Source of the DNA: Solanum dulcamara | Taxonomy: Eukaryota > Streptophyta > Magnoliopsida > Solanales > Solanaceae | Reading direction: 5' to 3' | Assembly: GCF_947179165.1 (NCBI RefSeq) | Contig: NC_077248.1 | Location: forward strand, 67,147,232-67,211,231 | Length of the DNA stretch: 64,000 nucleotides | In this document: positions 1-12,300 of the stretch, one piece after another | Layout of the letters: the number at the start of each line of letters is the position of its first letter | Position numbering within the stretch: the first letter of the stretch is position 1 | The notes under the pieces: generated by a model | The model's database searches: none | What the model saw: the letters and a program-made list of their open reading frames with translations, nothing else | Told to the model about the DNA's origin: nothing | Position numbers and translations under genes: made by a program

Positions 1-1560
1 GAAAAGTCATTTGACGAAATGAGCGCATGCTATATATACCACTTTAAAGTAAAGAAGTCTAACCATTCAATCAGGGAGTAAGATACTGAGTAAAACAGAA
101 CAATTACAGACGAACATATTATTATACCCTTTCATACAATGAAAGTAGCTCTGACTTACCTCTCTTTTGTCATTTAAGACAATAGCGCCAATACCCACTC
201 GGTGTGAGGCATTTGCTGGGATGGTATTCTCAGTCTCAGGAATCCAATACACAAGCATCAGGTAATGAGGTTCTGCGTGGTGGTACCAAAACCCTTCCTG
301 TAGTCAATGTCACACATTTGGGTCAATTTCATAGCAAAGCTATTGATATATTTTCCTCAACCTAAAGTATGATATAAGGCAATTAAGAACTTGAGTTCGT
401 GAAAAGATGTTATGTAGTTTCTTAAAGTAGATTTCAAACACGTACATTATATTGAAGGGTGATATCAAATTTCGACTTCCAACATCTTAAACAACAGCAT
501 GATATATCGCAATGTCATCATTCAATGGTGTCTGACACAAATACTGCATTTGGTACAGATTTTAAGCCTCTAGTAAGAATAGCAAGTCTAGGACACATTT
601 TAAGTGTACAAATGGAATCCCGTGAGCCTACTTATGTCAACATGAACACTATCATATTCAAGTTCGGAAAAAGTATAGTGAAATTACCTTAACTGCAGTT
701 TCAACCAAATTTACGAGTTCAATTGGCAGTTTAATCCAGACACCCTTCTTCCCCTGCAAAATATATAATATCATAAACACTGTCCTAGACAGCTATTCTG
801 GCCAGGCAACTCATTTTGATAGTAAGAGGTCACAACATCATGCAAATTGAAGACTGTCGAACAGCCATAAAAGAAACCAGGAACCTAGTTCTTATGAAAA
901 CTGCAAAAGTCTTGTCAGTCAACCCGGAAAACTGTTGAGTCAAATTACCAAATCTAATTAAGTTTTCACTGCCACTGCTGTCAATGGAAGCTTCTCATCT
1001 ATACAACATCAACCACAAACACAATGGTAATATAACTTCCTGGTTTAAAGGAAGATTCACCTAATTATTCATACTGTGCTTTTCTTCCTGGTTTCAAAGA
1101 AGGGGAAACATATGGTGTAACACGTACACCCATAAATAATGGATAAGTACAATAACTACTCATTAGTTCCAAAGAAATTGGGGTCGGCTATATGAATCTG
1201 CAGTGCTTCATTTAAGCTCAACTCACTTCATCATCATACAATAACATAAATATAAATAAATTTTGGACGATTGTGGTATCTGGTGGTTCTACTTTTCAAC
1301 CATAATTCAGTGGGAGGCTACAAATAGGTGGACAGTCAACATCAAGATAATGTTCCTCTTTACTCATTACTCATAAATAAGAAAAAAAAAAGGTAGCATA
1401 CCTGCAACCTCCACTTGGATAATGAAGCTTTAAGCATGTTTTGAAAGACGTTGGGGTCCATATGCTCCTTCAATTCCACTATAACTCCACCATGATAATC
1501 ATTTACTGCAGAAAGCAACTGATCCTTCTTGACACCATTTTGAAATATGAGTTTCTCCAT
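1..1560 (-). CDS. Nudix hydrolase, N-terminal part (gene runs off left edge)
   Basis: This is the N-terminal half of a plant cytosolic Nudix hydrolase, of the group that cleaves ADP-ribose or NADH. Three coding exons are visible on the minus strand: 1402-1560 (acceptor at 1615, ATG at 1560), 688-753 and 160-297. All have GT-AG borders and join in phase at 53, 22 and 46 codons. The first carries the family pattern around 'DYHGGVIVELKEHMDP'. The second reads 'KKGVWIKLPIELVNLVE'. The third has 'EGFWYHH' and 'NASHRVGIGAIVLND', the lead-in to the Nudix fold. The catalytic Nudix box (GX5EX7REUXEEXGU) is not in the window and must lie beyond base 1. A non-coding first exon probably ends at 3736, so the ATG lies in the second exon. 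Family identity is strong, but the exact NUDT number and substrate cannot be decided. Confidence 0.85.
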
Positions 1561-1869
1561 ATATAGGATCTCAACTTGGTCCAAATTTGTGCAGCAGACT
1601 TTTCTATTTGGACGCCTGAAAAACAAAATCGCTGGATTAATATACAGCAGAGGCAAAACCAGGATTTGGAGTTTATAGGTTCAGAACTTGCCAACGAACC
1701 CATAGCTCGTTTTACTCCTACTTAACACCAGATTTCTTGTCGTGTCCCAACCACACATACACCTCTAATTTAACAAAAAGGGCAATCATATCAACTATGT
1801 ATCAACTCCAAATAAGTTCAGGATTAGCTAAAACTATGACTAAACACTAGAAGAACTTTGAGGGTATTA

Positions 1870-3655
1870 TGATTCTCAAAGCAGAATAAAGAATTCAGAA
1901 AGCAGAAAAGCAGAATCTCATGGGAAGGACCTAACAGTTCATTAAAATTGTTCACCAAATCACTTATGCAGGAAAATGACTTCATCCATCACAGAAATAC
2001 ATCCGCAACAATCTAAATTAGTTTTCTGAGTTAAAAGTGAGAAAAACGAATTCCACTTATATGAAAAGCTTTTTCACAGTTAGTCCAAGTAAGAACAAGA
2101 TAAACAAACCGTAATGAATAGAGTGAAGTGGATACATATGATTCATACAATTAAGAATTGAGACAATTCTCAAAGAAAAATTTCACCAAGGACCCAACTG
2201 TTCGATAAAAATTGCTCCAAATCACAGAAATTCATTTTCTCAATAAACTAAACTAGTTTTCTGAGGTAAAATCTAGAAGAACGAAAAAATGTATAAACAA
2301 ATTATAATGAAAAGAGTTAATGGATACATAAGATTCATACGATTTCAAATTGAGATAATTCTCGAAGCAGAATTCCACGTGAAGGAATTCAATAAAAAAT
2401 GCTCCAAATCGCAGAAATACATTTTCTGGACAAACTAAACTAGTTTTCTGAGGTAAAAGCTCGAAGAATGAAAAATATAAAAACAAATTATAGTAAACTG
2501 AGTAAAATGGATACATATGATTCATATGACGAAAAGAATTTCATGTGAAGGACCCAAACTGCTTGACAAAAATTGATCCATATCACCTATGCAGACAAAC
2601 TGAACTCGAAATTTCGAGGTAAAATCTAGAAAAACGAAAAATGTACAAACAAATTATAATGAACAAGAGTAAAATAGATACATGTGATTCATACGATTAT
2701 GAACCCGCACTGTTTGACAAAAATTGCACTCGATTTTTTGAGGTAAAATCTGGAAGTGTACAAACAAATTAAAATGAACAGTGTATAATGGATACATATG
2801 ATTCATACAGTTACGAAAAGAAGAATTTCACGCGAAGGACCCGAACAGTTTGATAAAAATTGCTCCAAATCACTTATACAGACAAACTGAACTCGTTTTT
2901 TTCAAGGTAAAATCTAGAAAAACGAAAAATGTAAAAACAAATTATAATGAATAAGAGTAAAATGGATACATATAATTCATACGATCATGAAAAACAGAAT
3001 CTCACGCGAATGATCGAAACTATTTGATAAAAATTGCTCCAAATCTCTATGCACACAAACTGAACTCGATTTTCTGAGGTAAAATCTAGAAGAACGAAAA
3101 ATGTAAAAACAAATTATAATGAATAAGAGTAAAATGGATACATATAATTCATACGATCATGAAAAACAGAATTTCACGCGAATGATCGAAACTATTTGAT
3201 AAAAATTGCTCCAAATCAGACAAACTGAACTAGTTTTCTGAGGTAAAATCTAGAAGAACGAAAAATGTAAAAACAAATTCATAGTGAACAGAGTAAAATT
3301 GATACATATGATTCATCCGATTACGAAAAGCAGAATTTCACGCGAAGGACCCAAACTGTTTGATAAAATTGCTCCAAATCAGACAAACTGAACTAGTTCT
3401 GAGGTAAAATCTAGAAGAACGAAAAATGTACAAATAAATTACTCTATAAAAACACCGTAAAATGGATACATATGATAAAACATAAGATTACGAAAAGCAG
3501 AATTTCACGCAAAGGACCCAAACTGCTTGACAAAAATTGCTCCAAATCACTTACGCAGACAAACTGAACTCGATTTTTCGAGATAAAATCTAGAAAAACG
3601 AAAAATGTAAAAACAAATTCATAGTTAACAGAGTAAAATGGATACATAAGAGAAA
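1870..3655. repeat. degenerate tandem array, about 10 units of about 165 bp, in the 5'-UTR intron
   Basis: A unit that includes 'gaggtaaaatctagaa', 'acgaaaaatgtaaaaacaaa', 'gagtaaaatggatacatatg', 'cagaatttcacgcgaagg' and 'ttgctccaaatca' recurs through the stretch. The 'aaaatctagaa' anchor falls near 2270, 2460, 2625, 2749, 2912, 3084, 3249, 3409 and 3589, giving spacings of about 125-190 with most between 160 and 180. Units differ by small deletions and substitutions, and the units from about 2880 to 3450 are most alike. The left end (1870-2050) is the most decayed. The array lies entirely inside the Nudix gene intron. Confidence 0.85.
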
Positions 3656-3735
3656 AAATGAACTCAAGATTTGTAAATTCAGTGCAATAATGTTTGTATT
3701 GGCTGATGAATAAGGTTGAGGAAGCTCAAAATTAC

Positions 3736-3785
3736 CTTGAAAATAGAGTTTTCAGCTGAGAACGAACACTCTGCGAATGAAATTG
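3736..3785 (-). other. probable 5'-UTR exon of the Nudix gene
   Basis: On the minus strand a TATA-like box (3810-3818) is followed about 30 bases on by a stretch without ATG that ends at a good splice donor (AAG|GTAAT, exon end 3736). The next acceptor in the gene is at 1615, just ahead of the ATG exon. This gives a 5'-UTR intron of about 2.1 kb. The transcription start is inferred from the TATA spacing and is approximate. Confidence 0.5.
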
Positions 3786-3807
3786 ATGCTGCTGCAAAGT
3801 GTGAATT

Positions 3808-3820
3808 GAATATAAATAGG
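3808..3820 (-). promoter_or_regulatory. TATA box of the Nudix gene
   Basis: The minus strand reads CTATTTATA directly upstream of the inferred 5'-UTR exon, in the usual 25-35 base position. The motif is seen in the sequence; its use as a promoter is inferred. Confidence 0.45.
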
Positions 3821-4479
3821 CGGGCGTGGGGCGTACTGTACTAGTGAAGAGACTAGTGTGCGCCGTGTGCGTAATGAATGATGGGCATTCCACTAACACG
3901 TTCCCAGCGAATAGGCCAATTAATTCGTTCGTTTCATCATTTGGGTAACCATTCCATTACGAAAGCCGCCACGATGCATGAGTGTCTTGTGGTATTATTT
4001 AACTCGATATAAAATTTAATTGTATAAAATATCACTTAATTATTTTGTGGCTATAAATAAAATTGAATTTAAGATTTTTAATATTAGATGAATGTACAAC
4101 TAAAAAATAATAATAATTAATCTAGCCTCAACGAGAAGAAAATGCGAGCATCCCTCTCGGCTTGGCAAAATCCTATTCTGGAAAGAGTAGCAAAATAAAG
4201 GATTTATATAAACTAGTGGTTTTTTAACCCACATTTGGAAAAGTTCTGTTAGGTTCCTTGAAACTGTTGAGCCACATGCTTTCTGTGGGAAACTCGAGAC
4301 TCTTTAGAATTGTGAATTTCTAGTTATCACACGCACTTGGTGCGCTTGATTTTCTTCCAAATTCTTTTTTAACCAAACTGAACTAGTTGAAGCTAAGGTC
4401 CAAAATATGGAAGAAAGAAGTGTTTCCACGACTCAAATGAATTGAAAAAAAAAAGAAATGAAAGATCATATCGAAGAAG

Positions 4480-4568
4480 TCAGAAAGGGATGAATAATTT
4501 TGAAATTTGTGGGGTAAATCATTGTCAGAAAGGAATGAATAATTTTGAAATTTGTGGGGTAAAACATT
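4480..4568. repeat. 45-bp tandem duplication
   Basis: The segment beginning 'tcagaaagg(g/a)atgaata' is present twice in a row, starting near 4480 and 4525, with only a few differences. Sequence just to the right (4570-4640) also resembles 4047-4110 in a looser way, so this spacer has been locally duplicated more than once. Confidence 0.8.
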
Positions 4569-5395
4569 ACTTGACCATTTGGTAGCTATAAAAAAGACGA
4601 ATCTAAAATTTTTAATATATGAATGCACCATGAAAAAAATAAGAGAAAAAGGTATTAAGTGAAAATTGATCTCTACACTATTTAACCTTCTTATAGTATA
4701 AGTGCCAGAGATTATATTATAATATTAATTTTAAAAAAATAAATACATCAAATATATAGTTATACAAAGAGGCCAAAGTTCAGGTTCCCCATACTTTAGC
4801 TATAAATTCACCTCTAACTATAAATCATATTAGCAAGGTTAAAAAAAAATTTAAAGTTAGTTTCCAATTAATTACATAAAGATGACCTTCTTTTCGGGAT
4901 TGACTAGAAGGGGAAAAAAAAAGAAAAAAAAAAGTATGTTAGGTAAACTGAAAAATGAATGCAAAAATTTAATTGAATTGAATATTGTTTATATTAAATC
5001 ATACTACTAATTTATTATTCAATAGTTTTTTTTTTTTCATTCGGTATTCGAGCTCGCATTGAAACTCGATTAAATTCGAATCGTGCACTGCAGGGTCACT
5101 TGGGAGTGACATTCCCAACAGAATTTTCTCCATATTCAAAGCTCGAACTCAAGACCTCTAATTAAGAATGACGCAATCTCATAACTGAACCATAACCCAT
5201 GTTAATTATTTTTTATTCAATAGTTAAGTCGTCATCGTATATATAATGTGTATTAATTAATTGTGATTAGTGATTGTACCGAATGTAAAGGCATTGTATA
5301 ATCTATTTCTTGAGTTAGTGCAAACACGCCGGTACTAGTAGTAAGTTTTTTTTTATTATATTACTTGGCTATAATAAGTTTCTTTTATTACCAAG

Positions 5396-5398
<3 letters not shown>

Positions 5399-5470
<72 letters not shown>
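5399..5470. repeat. (TA)n microsatellite, about 36 repeats
   Basis: An uninterrupted TA run of about 72 bases is seen directly. Its length is likely to vary between accessions and is also a spot where assembly length may be wrong. Confidence 0.95.
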
Positions 5471-5474
<4 letters not shown>

Positions 5475-7452
5475 TACTAAGTTAATATAAATTGGTGTAT
5501 ATATCTACTGGAGATAATATATTTTTATCGCGATTTTTTAACTTTTGTTAAAATTTTTTGCCGAATTGTTTTGAAATGTTTTTCTTTAAATCGAAGACCT
5601 ATAAAAAACAATCCTCTTACATCTTAAGATAGAAATAACGTTTATTTTCCACAAATCTCACTCATGCTATTATAGTGTTGCTAAATATTAAATCCACCCA
5701 AATGAATTGAAGCCATCACACATTGGCATTGACACCTTGGGACTAAGTGTGTATTAAAATCCAAGAAAGTCGCAAAGTTCACACTCAAATCATTCTCGTT
5801 TGTACGGAATTAATAAAGTGGACATTGGGAAAACTTTGGTTTTCTTGTTCAATTTTTTAATTAATAATCTATGTTTAAAATTTATTGACTTGATTAATAT
5901 AAAAAACGTTTGGACATAGATTTGATTGAACATGCTTCTTAGGCTAGCTAACAACAATAATAATATATCTAGTGTAATTTCTTAAATGGTGTATGGAAAG
6001 AGTAGAATGTACATAAAATCTTATAATCTCTAGCTCGTGGAGGTAAAGTAACTATTTTTCAAATTAAAATAGTTATGAAAAAAAATACGGCAATAAAGCA
6101 AATATGTCAATTAATAGAAAAAGCAATACAAAAAATTCAAAAATAAAATAAAATAACAACATAATAATGCGATAATTGAGACAAAATGGACAACATACTG
6201 TAACAAATATCAAAAGCAAGACATTACATGTATACAACTAATACTATGACAGACACGGTGCTACTATACTCCCACCAAATCTAATCTTGTCGAGAAGCGA
6301 GACAAACCTTAATTATATTCTAACTTTCTATCTTAATCCACGACTGTCATATCCTCCTATCTAAATTCATATCATCGATAAGCTAAAATTACACCACGTT
6401 ATATCTAATCTTGTTATAATAACTGAATTCATAAATTATGATCGAACATTTAAAATTTTAGCTACTTAAATCTTTGTCAGAGAGTCAAAATAAAGACGAA
6501 AGACAAAAGTCCTCAAAGTTAAAGTGAAAAAATGATAAAAGTTTAGGTATATATTTATATTAAATCAATAATAAATATATAATATGTGTTTGCACATATT
6601 AACACTTAATTTCCTAGTCAAAGCTGTAACATTACGTAAATTAATCTGTCAACGATATTGTTTGAATTCAAAGTCAAGCACATTGTTTGAATTCAATGTA
6701 ACAGAAGATTCTGATAAGATATTTTTTTTAAAAAAAAAAAAAAACTAATTTTATTTTTCTTGGACACCCATTTTGAATTTAATTAATTTGAATTCATATA
6801 GAAATATTTTTTATTTCGAAGGTTGTCTTTTTTAATTATAACTTTATTTGAAGAGCTCGCACCCGAAACTTATAACTAGAAAGGATAAATACTTATCATT
6901 CGCCTCATGATCTTTACAACTTCAACCGTGGTTATATTTTATTAGGGGCGAATTCTGAATTTTAACTTAATAATTTTTGTATCTTTTAAATTCACAATTC
7001 ACTCGATTATACATACTTAATGTGTTTTTCGCATGTGTATGTATATACTTGTTAGACCTTAGAAAGCCTTAGCTAGGGGCTCAAGGAGTTCACCGTGCAC
7101 CCTTTGCTTCAAAATATTTCTTATTTATATTATAGTAGTAAATGTTAAATTTTTGTAGCTTCTTTATATGTTTACTTTTTTATTTTTTGAATTCGCTTCG
7201 TGAAAATAATGACTTTGTTGTATTCAATGATCTTTTCGACTTTACAGAGATTTTGCATGCAAAATAATTAAGTTATACACGAACTTGAGTATTTTCTCAT
7301 TAATAATAATTTACAAGTAATGAAAATTAATTAATTATTCGATAAGTCACGTAATGTTAACCGTTAACCCTTTGAAAAAACTGACTAACCCACTAATTAC
7401 CACTTCTACCATCCACTAATTAATTAACTGTCATTATCTAACTAATTAATTC

Positions 7453-7466
7453 CCACTATATATATT
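7453..7466 (+). promoter_or_regulatory. TATA-like box of the phytocyanin gene
   Basis: A CTATATATATTA stretch lies about 105 bases upstream of the ATG at 7568, which fits a short plant 5' leader. Promoter use is inferred. Confidence 0.4.
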
Positions 7467-7567
7467 ACACACACAAAATTAAACTCGATCAGAGACGCAC
7501 TTAATTAAGTTTATCCTTAGCTTTTTAAATACTCAATTAAGCTCAAATTATTCTTCAATTCTTAGTT

Positions 7568-8433
7568 ATGGCTATTAATTTTGAGGTTTCGCTCTATCGA
7601 TTTAACGTGTTCATTCTCTCTCTTATTGTTACGTTCATGTTTATTGCAAACATCTTTGTGTCATCTTTTCAATTTCGAGTTGGTGGTGAAATGGGTTGGA
7701 TTAAACCGATTGGTAACGAATCCGAGACGTATAACGAATGGGCCGCTCGAAATCGTTTTCATGTTGGAGATACCCTTTGTAAGTTCTTTTCAACTAATAT
7801 TAAAAATTTCGTAGATATTTTACGTAACGTTCTTGTCAAAAATATCGTCGGATAAACCATTTTTCGATGAGCACATTATGTTGAAAATTACATATTTTTA
7901 AGGGGAAGTTACACATTTGCATGTTTAGCCAAGTTGCTTGTATATATATTATACATCTTTTGATTATTTTTTTGAATGCACGGCTATTTAAGTTTAACTT
8001 TATGTTATTTTTATTTTAATTTTATATATATACAGATTTCAAGTACAAAGGTGACTCAGTACTTGAAGTAACACCGGCTAATTATCTCAACTGCAACACA
8101 ACAAGCCCAATTTCTAAATTTGAAAATGGAGAGACAGTTTACAAAATTAGCCATTCTGGCTTCTTCTATTTCATAAGTGGCCAGAAAAATAATTGCAAAT
8201 TTGGCCAGAGAATCATTCTTCGTGTAATGCATCCGTCTGAAATTTCATCACCAGCGTCTGCACCGGATATTTCACCGGCGCCGGGTGTTGGTGGTGGTGA
8301 CGATGGCGGAGATGGATGGGGTTCAGACTTTTTGGGCCCACAGGTGATTAATTCTACCACGGCACTGTCAGTTTTTTCGTATTTTGTTACTGTTCTTGGG
8401 GGTGTTATGGTCTTTCTTTATTTTCTCATGTAG
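7568..8433 (+). CDS. early nodulin-like (phytocyanin-type) protein, GPI-anchored
   Basis: Two exons, 7568-7778 and 8036-8433, join across a GT-AG intron to give 202 residues. In order there is a hydrophobic signal peptide (about residues 1-35), a plastocyanin-like domain with 'WAARNRFHVGD' and 'FKYKGDSVLEV', a short Pro/Ser/Gly-rich segment ('SSPASAPDISPAPG'), and a hydrophobic tail typical of a GPI-anchor signal. The two disulfide cysteines are kept ('YLNCN' and 'NNCKFGQ'). The copper ligands are not: the first His position is Ser in 'DSVLEV', the Cys ligand is Ser in 'YFISG', and the second His is Asn. This places it among early nodulin-like proteins, which do not bind copper, rather than uclacyanins or stellacyanins. 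It likely acts at the outer face of the plasma membrane or in the cell wall. The exact role is unknown. Confidence 0.88.
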
Positions 8434-9000
8434 GAATTTATATATTCTTCTTCGTGTTTTAAATATATTTGTATGTTTTTTTTTTAAAGTTCGATTTAGT
8501 TGTAATTTCTCTATTTGATTGAAATTTTATTGACATTGTAGTAAGTTTGAATTCGTTATATATTATGTTGTTACCTTAAATTATGTGCATATTTGGTATA
8601 TAATTTTGTTTAACCATCAAATCTAGGTAAATTTAAGGAGTATAAGTTATACATAACATTAATGTAAAAAAAAATTGTATACAACTAGGTCGTCATCATG
8701 TGTTGAAACGTAAGTTGTTTTATTTTAAAGAGTTCAAATCATACATCTTACTAAATACTTGTACGTAAATATTACTTGAATGACTTGATAGTGCAAACAA
8801 AATATTTATATTAACCGGGTATTATATGTATTTAGCTATTTCTAATAAGAAATGTAATACTAATCTGTGTAAGAGTAAAAGGTGTGCTATAACTCGTAAA
8901 TAGACAAATTTAAAACCACAAAATTTAATACCACAAAATTTAAAAGTCTTTCTTTATTTCTTAAATTTCATGCCTTGTTAAACTAAACGCCGGATAAACT
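8434..9000. other. 3' flank and spacer after the phytocyanin gene
   Basis: AT-rich sequence without a supported gene. Around 8900-8970 a stretch ('aaaccacaaaatttaa' then 'tctttctttatttcttaa') resembles part of the MITE-like insert at 10016-10245, so it may be a decayed relative. The minus-strand 3' UTR of the neighbouring VARICOSE gene probably begins somewhere in 9000-9300. Confidence 0.5.
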
Positions 9001-9304
9001 AAAGCATGACATGGCCATGAGAAACCGTTCAACCTTCCACTTGAAATCGCAATAAAGATAACAATGTACAAAGTACAAAAATTTGTATACACAATACTTC
9101 CACCCCAAAGAAGACTAAATACTCAACAAACCCGAAAATCCGACCGACCCGACTACAGATTTTACCTCAGTAAAAAAAATAACAGTAGAAATCAACATAA
9201 AAAGGCAGGTGAAGGCTTCAACTCTATAGTACTTTTTGTCTATCCATGAATAATTTGTACAAACTTCAACATTCCACCAGGCGTAATCGTGTGTTCATGA
9301 AAAA

Positions 9305-12300
9305 TCATTTACAAGTCATTAGCATGGAGTTGATAACATGTATTATCAGCCGGATGCTTGAAAGTTCTGCAGGGGTTGTGGTAGGGAGAGTCCGATGATG
9401 GTTTAGTATTTGATATACTTGCTCAAAGATAGGTCGCACGTGCACTACAATCACCGGGTCAGTTGGATTTATGGCTGATAGGACATCCCTCATCCAGGAT
9501 AATTTTCGCGATGTCTCCTTGGTAATATCACAGGCCACCTGCTGAAGAAGTGAAAGAAGTACTCCTTGACTCAACGGGAGAGGATTCATCGATAAGATAC
9601 CCGATAGATCAACCTGGTAGAAGGCACAGGGAAACCATTAAGATGGATAGATCAAGAATGCACCAAAAGGTGTGGCCTTGTTGCCAATGAAGCAAGAAAG
9701 GCCAAAGTTCAAATCCTGGCAGTGACAAAAGTTATGTTGCTCGGACTCTTTGAAAATGACGATAGGAACGTGTCGGATCCTCCAAAAGCAGTGCAATTTT
9801 TTTAGGATCCGACGGGGGTGATACAACATTTTTGGAGAATCTGAGCAACGTATGTAGGTTCACAAAACACAGTAGGTGATTTCTTCAAGGATGGCTTGGT
9901 AGCAGATACCAAAACTTGTATATAGCTAAGATGTCAAATGCAATAAACTAGGAAATCAAGACTCACCAAAATCTGAAATGACCCATTAGATATACAGACC
10001 TTTTAATTGAATAGTGACTCCGATTCAATTTGTTTGTCCTACTTTCCTTTTGTCTATTTCAAAAAGTTTGGCAACTCTTTAATTCTAACTTTCCACGTGG
10101 CATATTTAAGACCATATGTTTAAAGGGCATTTTGGTATATTCTACATCTCTTTAGTTTAAGACCACAAGATTCAAAAATCTTTTTTACTTTCTTAAATTC
10201 CGTCAAGTCAAAACCAAACAAGCACAAATTAAAATGGAGGAAGTAATGAGCAAGGAAATCAAGACACCAAAATTTGAAATGATCCATTCAGATACAAGAA
10301 CTTTTTAATTGAATAAGGTTAGTTACTAGTCAATTTGCATTTTCCAACTTCATTATTTGGATGGTTTGGAGTCCATCCAAACCAGATCGAAGGATAAGAG
10401 GTGAAACATTTCCCTAGTACAAGCAATAGCATTCCATACAGCAGTCCTAAACTACACGATATTTTAACCCTATCAGCAAATGATAAAGAGCAAACAGTAT
10501 ACCTGCAAACATAACCACGATACAATAGACACATCACTTCTTTGCAAGGCTGTAGTGAATGCCTCCTCGTACTTGCGCTCCGCCAAATATCTAGATAACT
10601 CTTTGATTGGATCAACAGGAGCCTCAAGCTATTATAGAGGATAAAAGTTTGAAACAGAACAATAAGGACTTAAGTCTGAAAGCAGAATACAAGTAGCTAA
10701 CAATTATTCTATCTAGTAAAAAGTAATTTAAGGGAATAAACCTTCTCATGCAGTAATGGTCCATTACTCATGTGGCTAACCAGTGGATTCGATGACTTGG
10801 AATTTGCTCCAGAAACTGCAAGCGTAAGCAACTTCTTTTGACCATCAGCTAGCTCTCCACTCAATGTTTGAGTCATCGATGATGCGGAATTAATGGCATC
10901 CTGAAAATTAACTCAAGTGAGTTTTTTTTCTAAAGATAAGAAAACTCAGATGCATATGCTATTCCAAAGAGAGTATAAACTCGGCCATTATCAATGATAA
11001 CAAGTATACCCAAGAAAAGTTAACATTTGACACTCATTGCAACAATTTTTCAGACATACAATGGAAAGAGGGTAAGACATACACACCACCCTCCCCAAAC
11101 CCCGCGTGTAGGATTACAATGGGTATTGATGTTGTACCACGAATTATCCATTCAATTATATCACCAGAGAAATGTTAAAGAGTTAAATTCACCCAGTGAA
11201 ACCTTCATAAACATATACCAAAGGTAAAATCTCTATTTCTTTTTTTATTAGCGAAAAACAAATCAAGGTAGGGTAAGGTTGCGTACACATCACCCCACCC
11301 ACCTCAGACCCCACGTGTGGGATTACACTGGGTATGTTGTTGTTGTTGTACAACGAATTATCCATTCAACTATATCACCAGAGAAATGTTGAGAGTTACA
11401 TTCACCCAGTGAAACCTCCATAAACATATACCAAAGGTAAAATCTCTTTTTACGAGTAACTACAGCTTTCAAATCTAAAATGGAAGTAACAAGCAAAAGA
11501 AGAATACCACACACAATATCATGACATCTATCCTAAAAGAGTTTGTCACTCACTGTTCTTGGTGGCTGCAGTACCACTAAATCTCTAGACAAATGAGATC
11601 AACATGTATCACTCAGTAACCTTGAAAGCACTAACACAAATTCCGACCCAATACATGCCTAAGTCCCTCTAATATATAGTCAAGAGATTAGCCCCCACCC
11701 ACAAACCCAAGTATCCCCTAGGAGAGTGGGGAATGTTCATTGTGATGCTAAGTTCATGTATTCAATAGAGCATATGCAAATCTGCTTCCAGACCCTTATA
11801 TAGAGAATACAAATATTCACCTCTGCTCTCCAATTAAACATCTAATTACAAGAATAAAAGTTGATGTTTGCTCTCTATTTAAGTAGTGATGTGGAAGCAT
11901 GAATATCAACTTTCTTATTGAAAAAAACATGAAACATCAACACACACATATATCTACCGTATCATTTTTCCTAGAGAAAATAGTTAACGTGAAGAACCAG
12001 GGTTTTGATAACATGCCCATAGAACACAGCATGAGTTAAACAGCTACTCAAGTGTACCCCAAGCTTCAGGTAGATTCCATTATTCCATTTTGACTTCTTT
12101 AATTAGTAAATTAATACTCCCTCTATTACACTTTGTTTGACTCGGCACAAAGTTTATTAAAGAATGAAAGATTTTAAAAACTTGTCTTAAACATGGCATA
12201 ACATTTGTGTAGCTATAAGCCTATAACATTTTTGAAACTTGTGGTCTCAAACATGCCATGACATTTGTGTAGCTATAACTGTAAAAGTTTGTTAGTATTA

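Larger units (their letters stand above)
3850..7450. other. AT-rich intergenic spacer
   Basis: No coding region is supported between the Nudix promoter and the phytocyanin gene. The stretch is AT-rich, with poly-A/T runs, the 45-bp duplication and a TA dinucleotide run at 5399-5470. No conserved reading frame or structured RNA was recognised. Confidence 0.7.
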
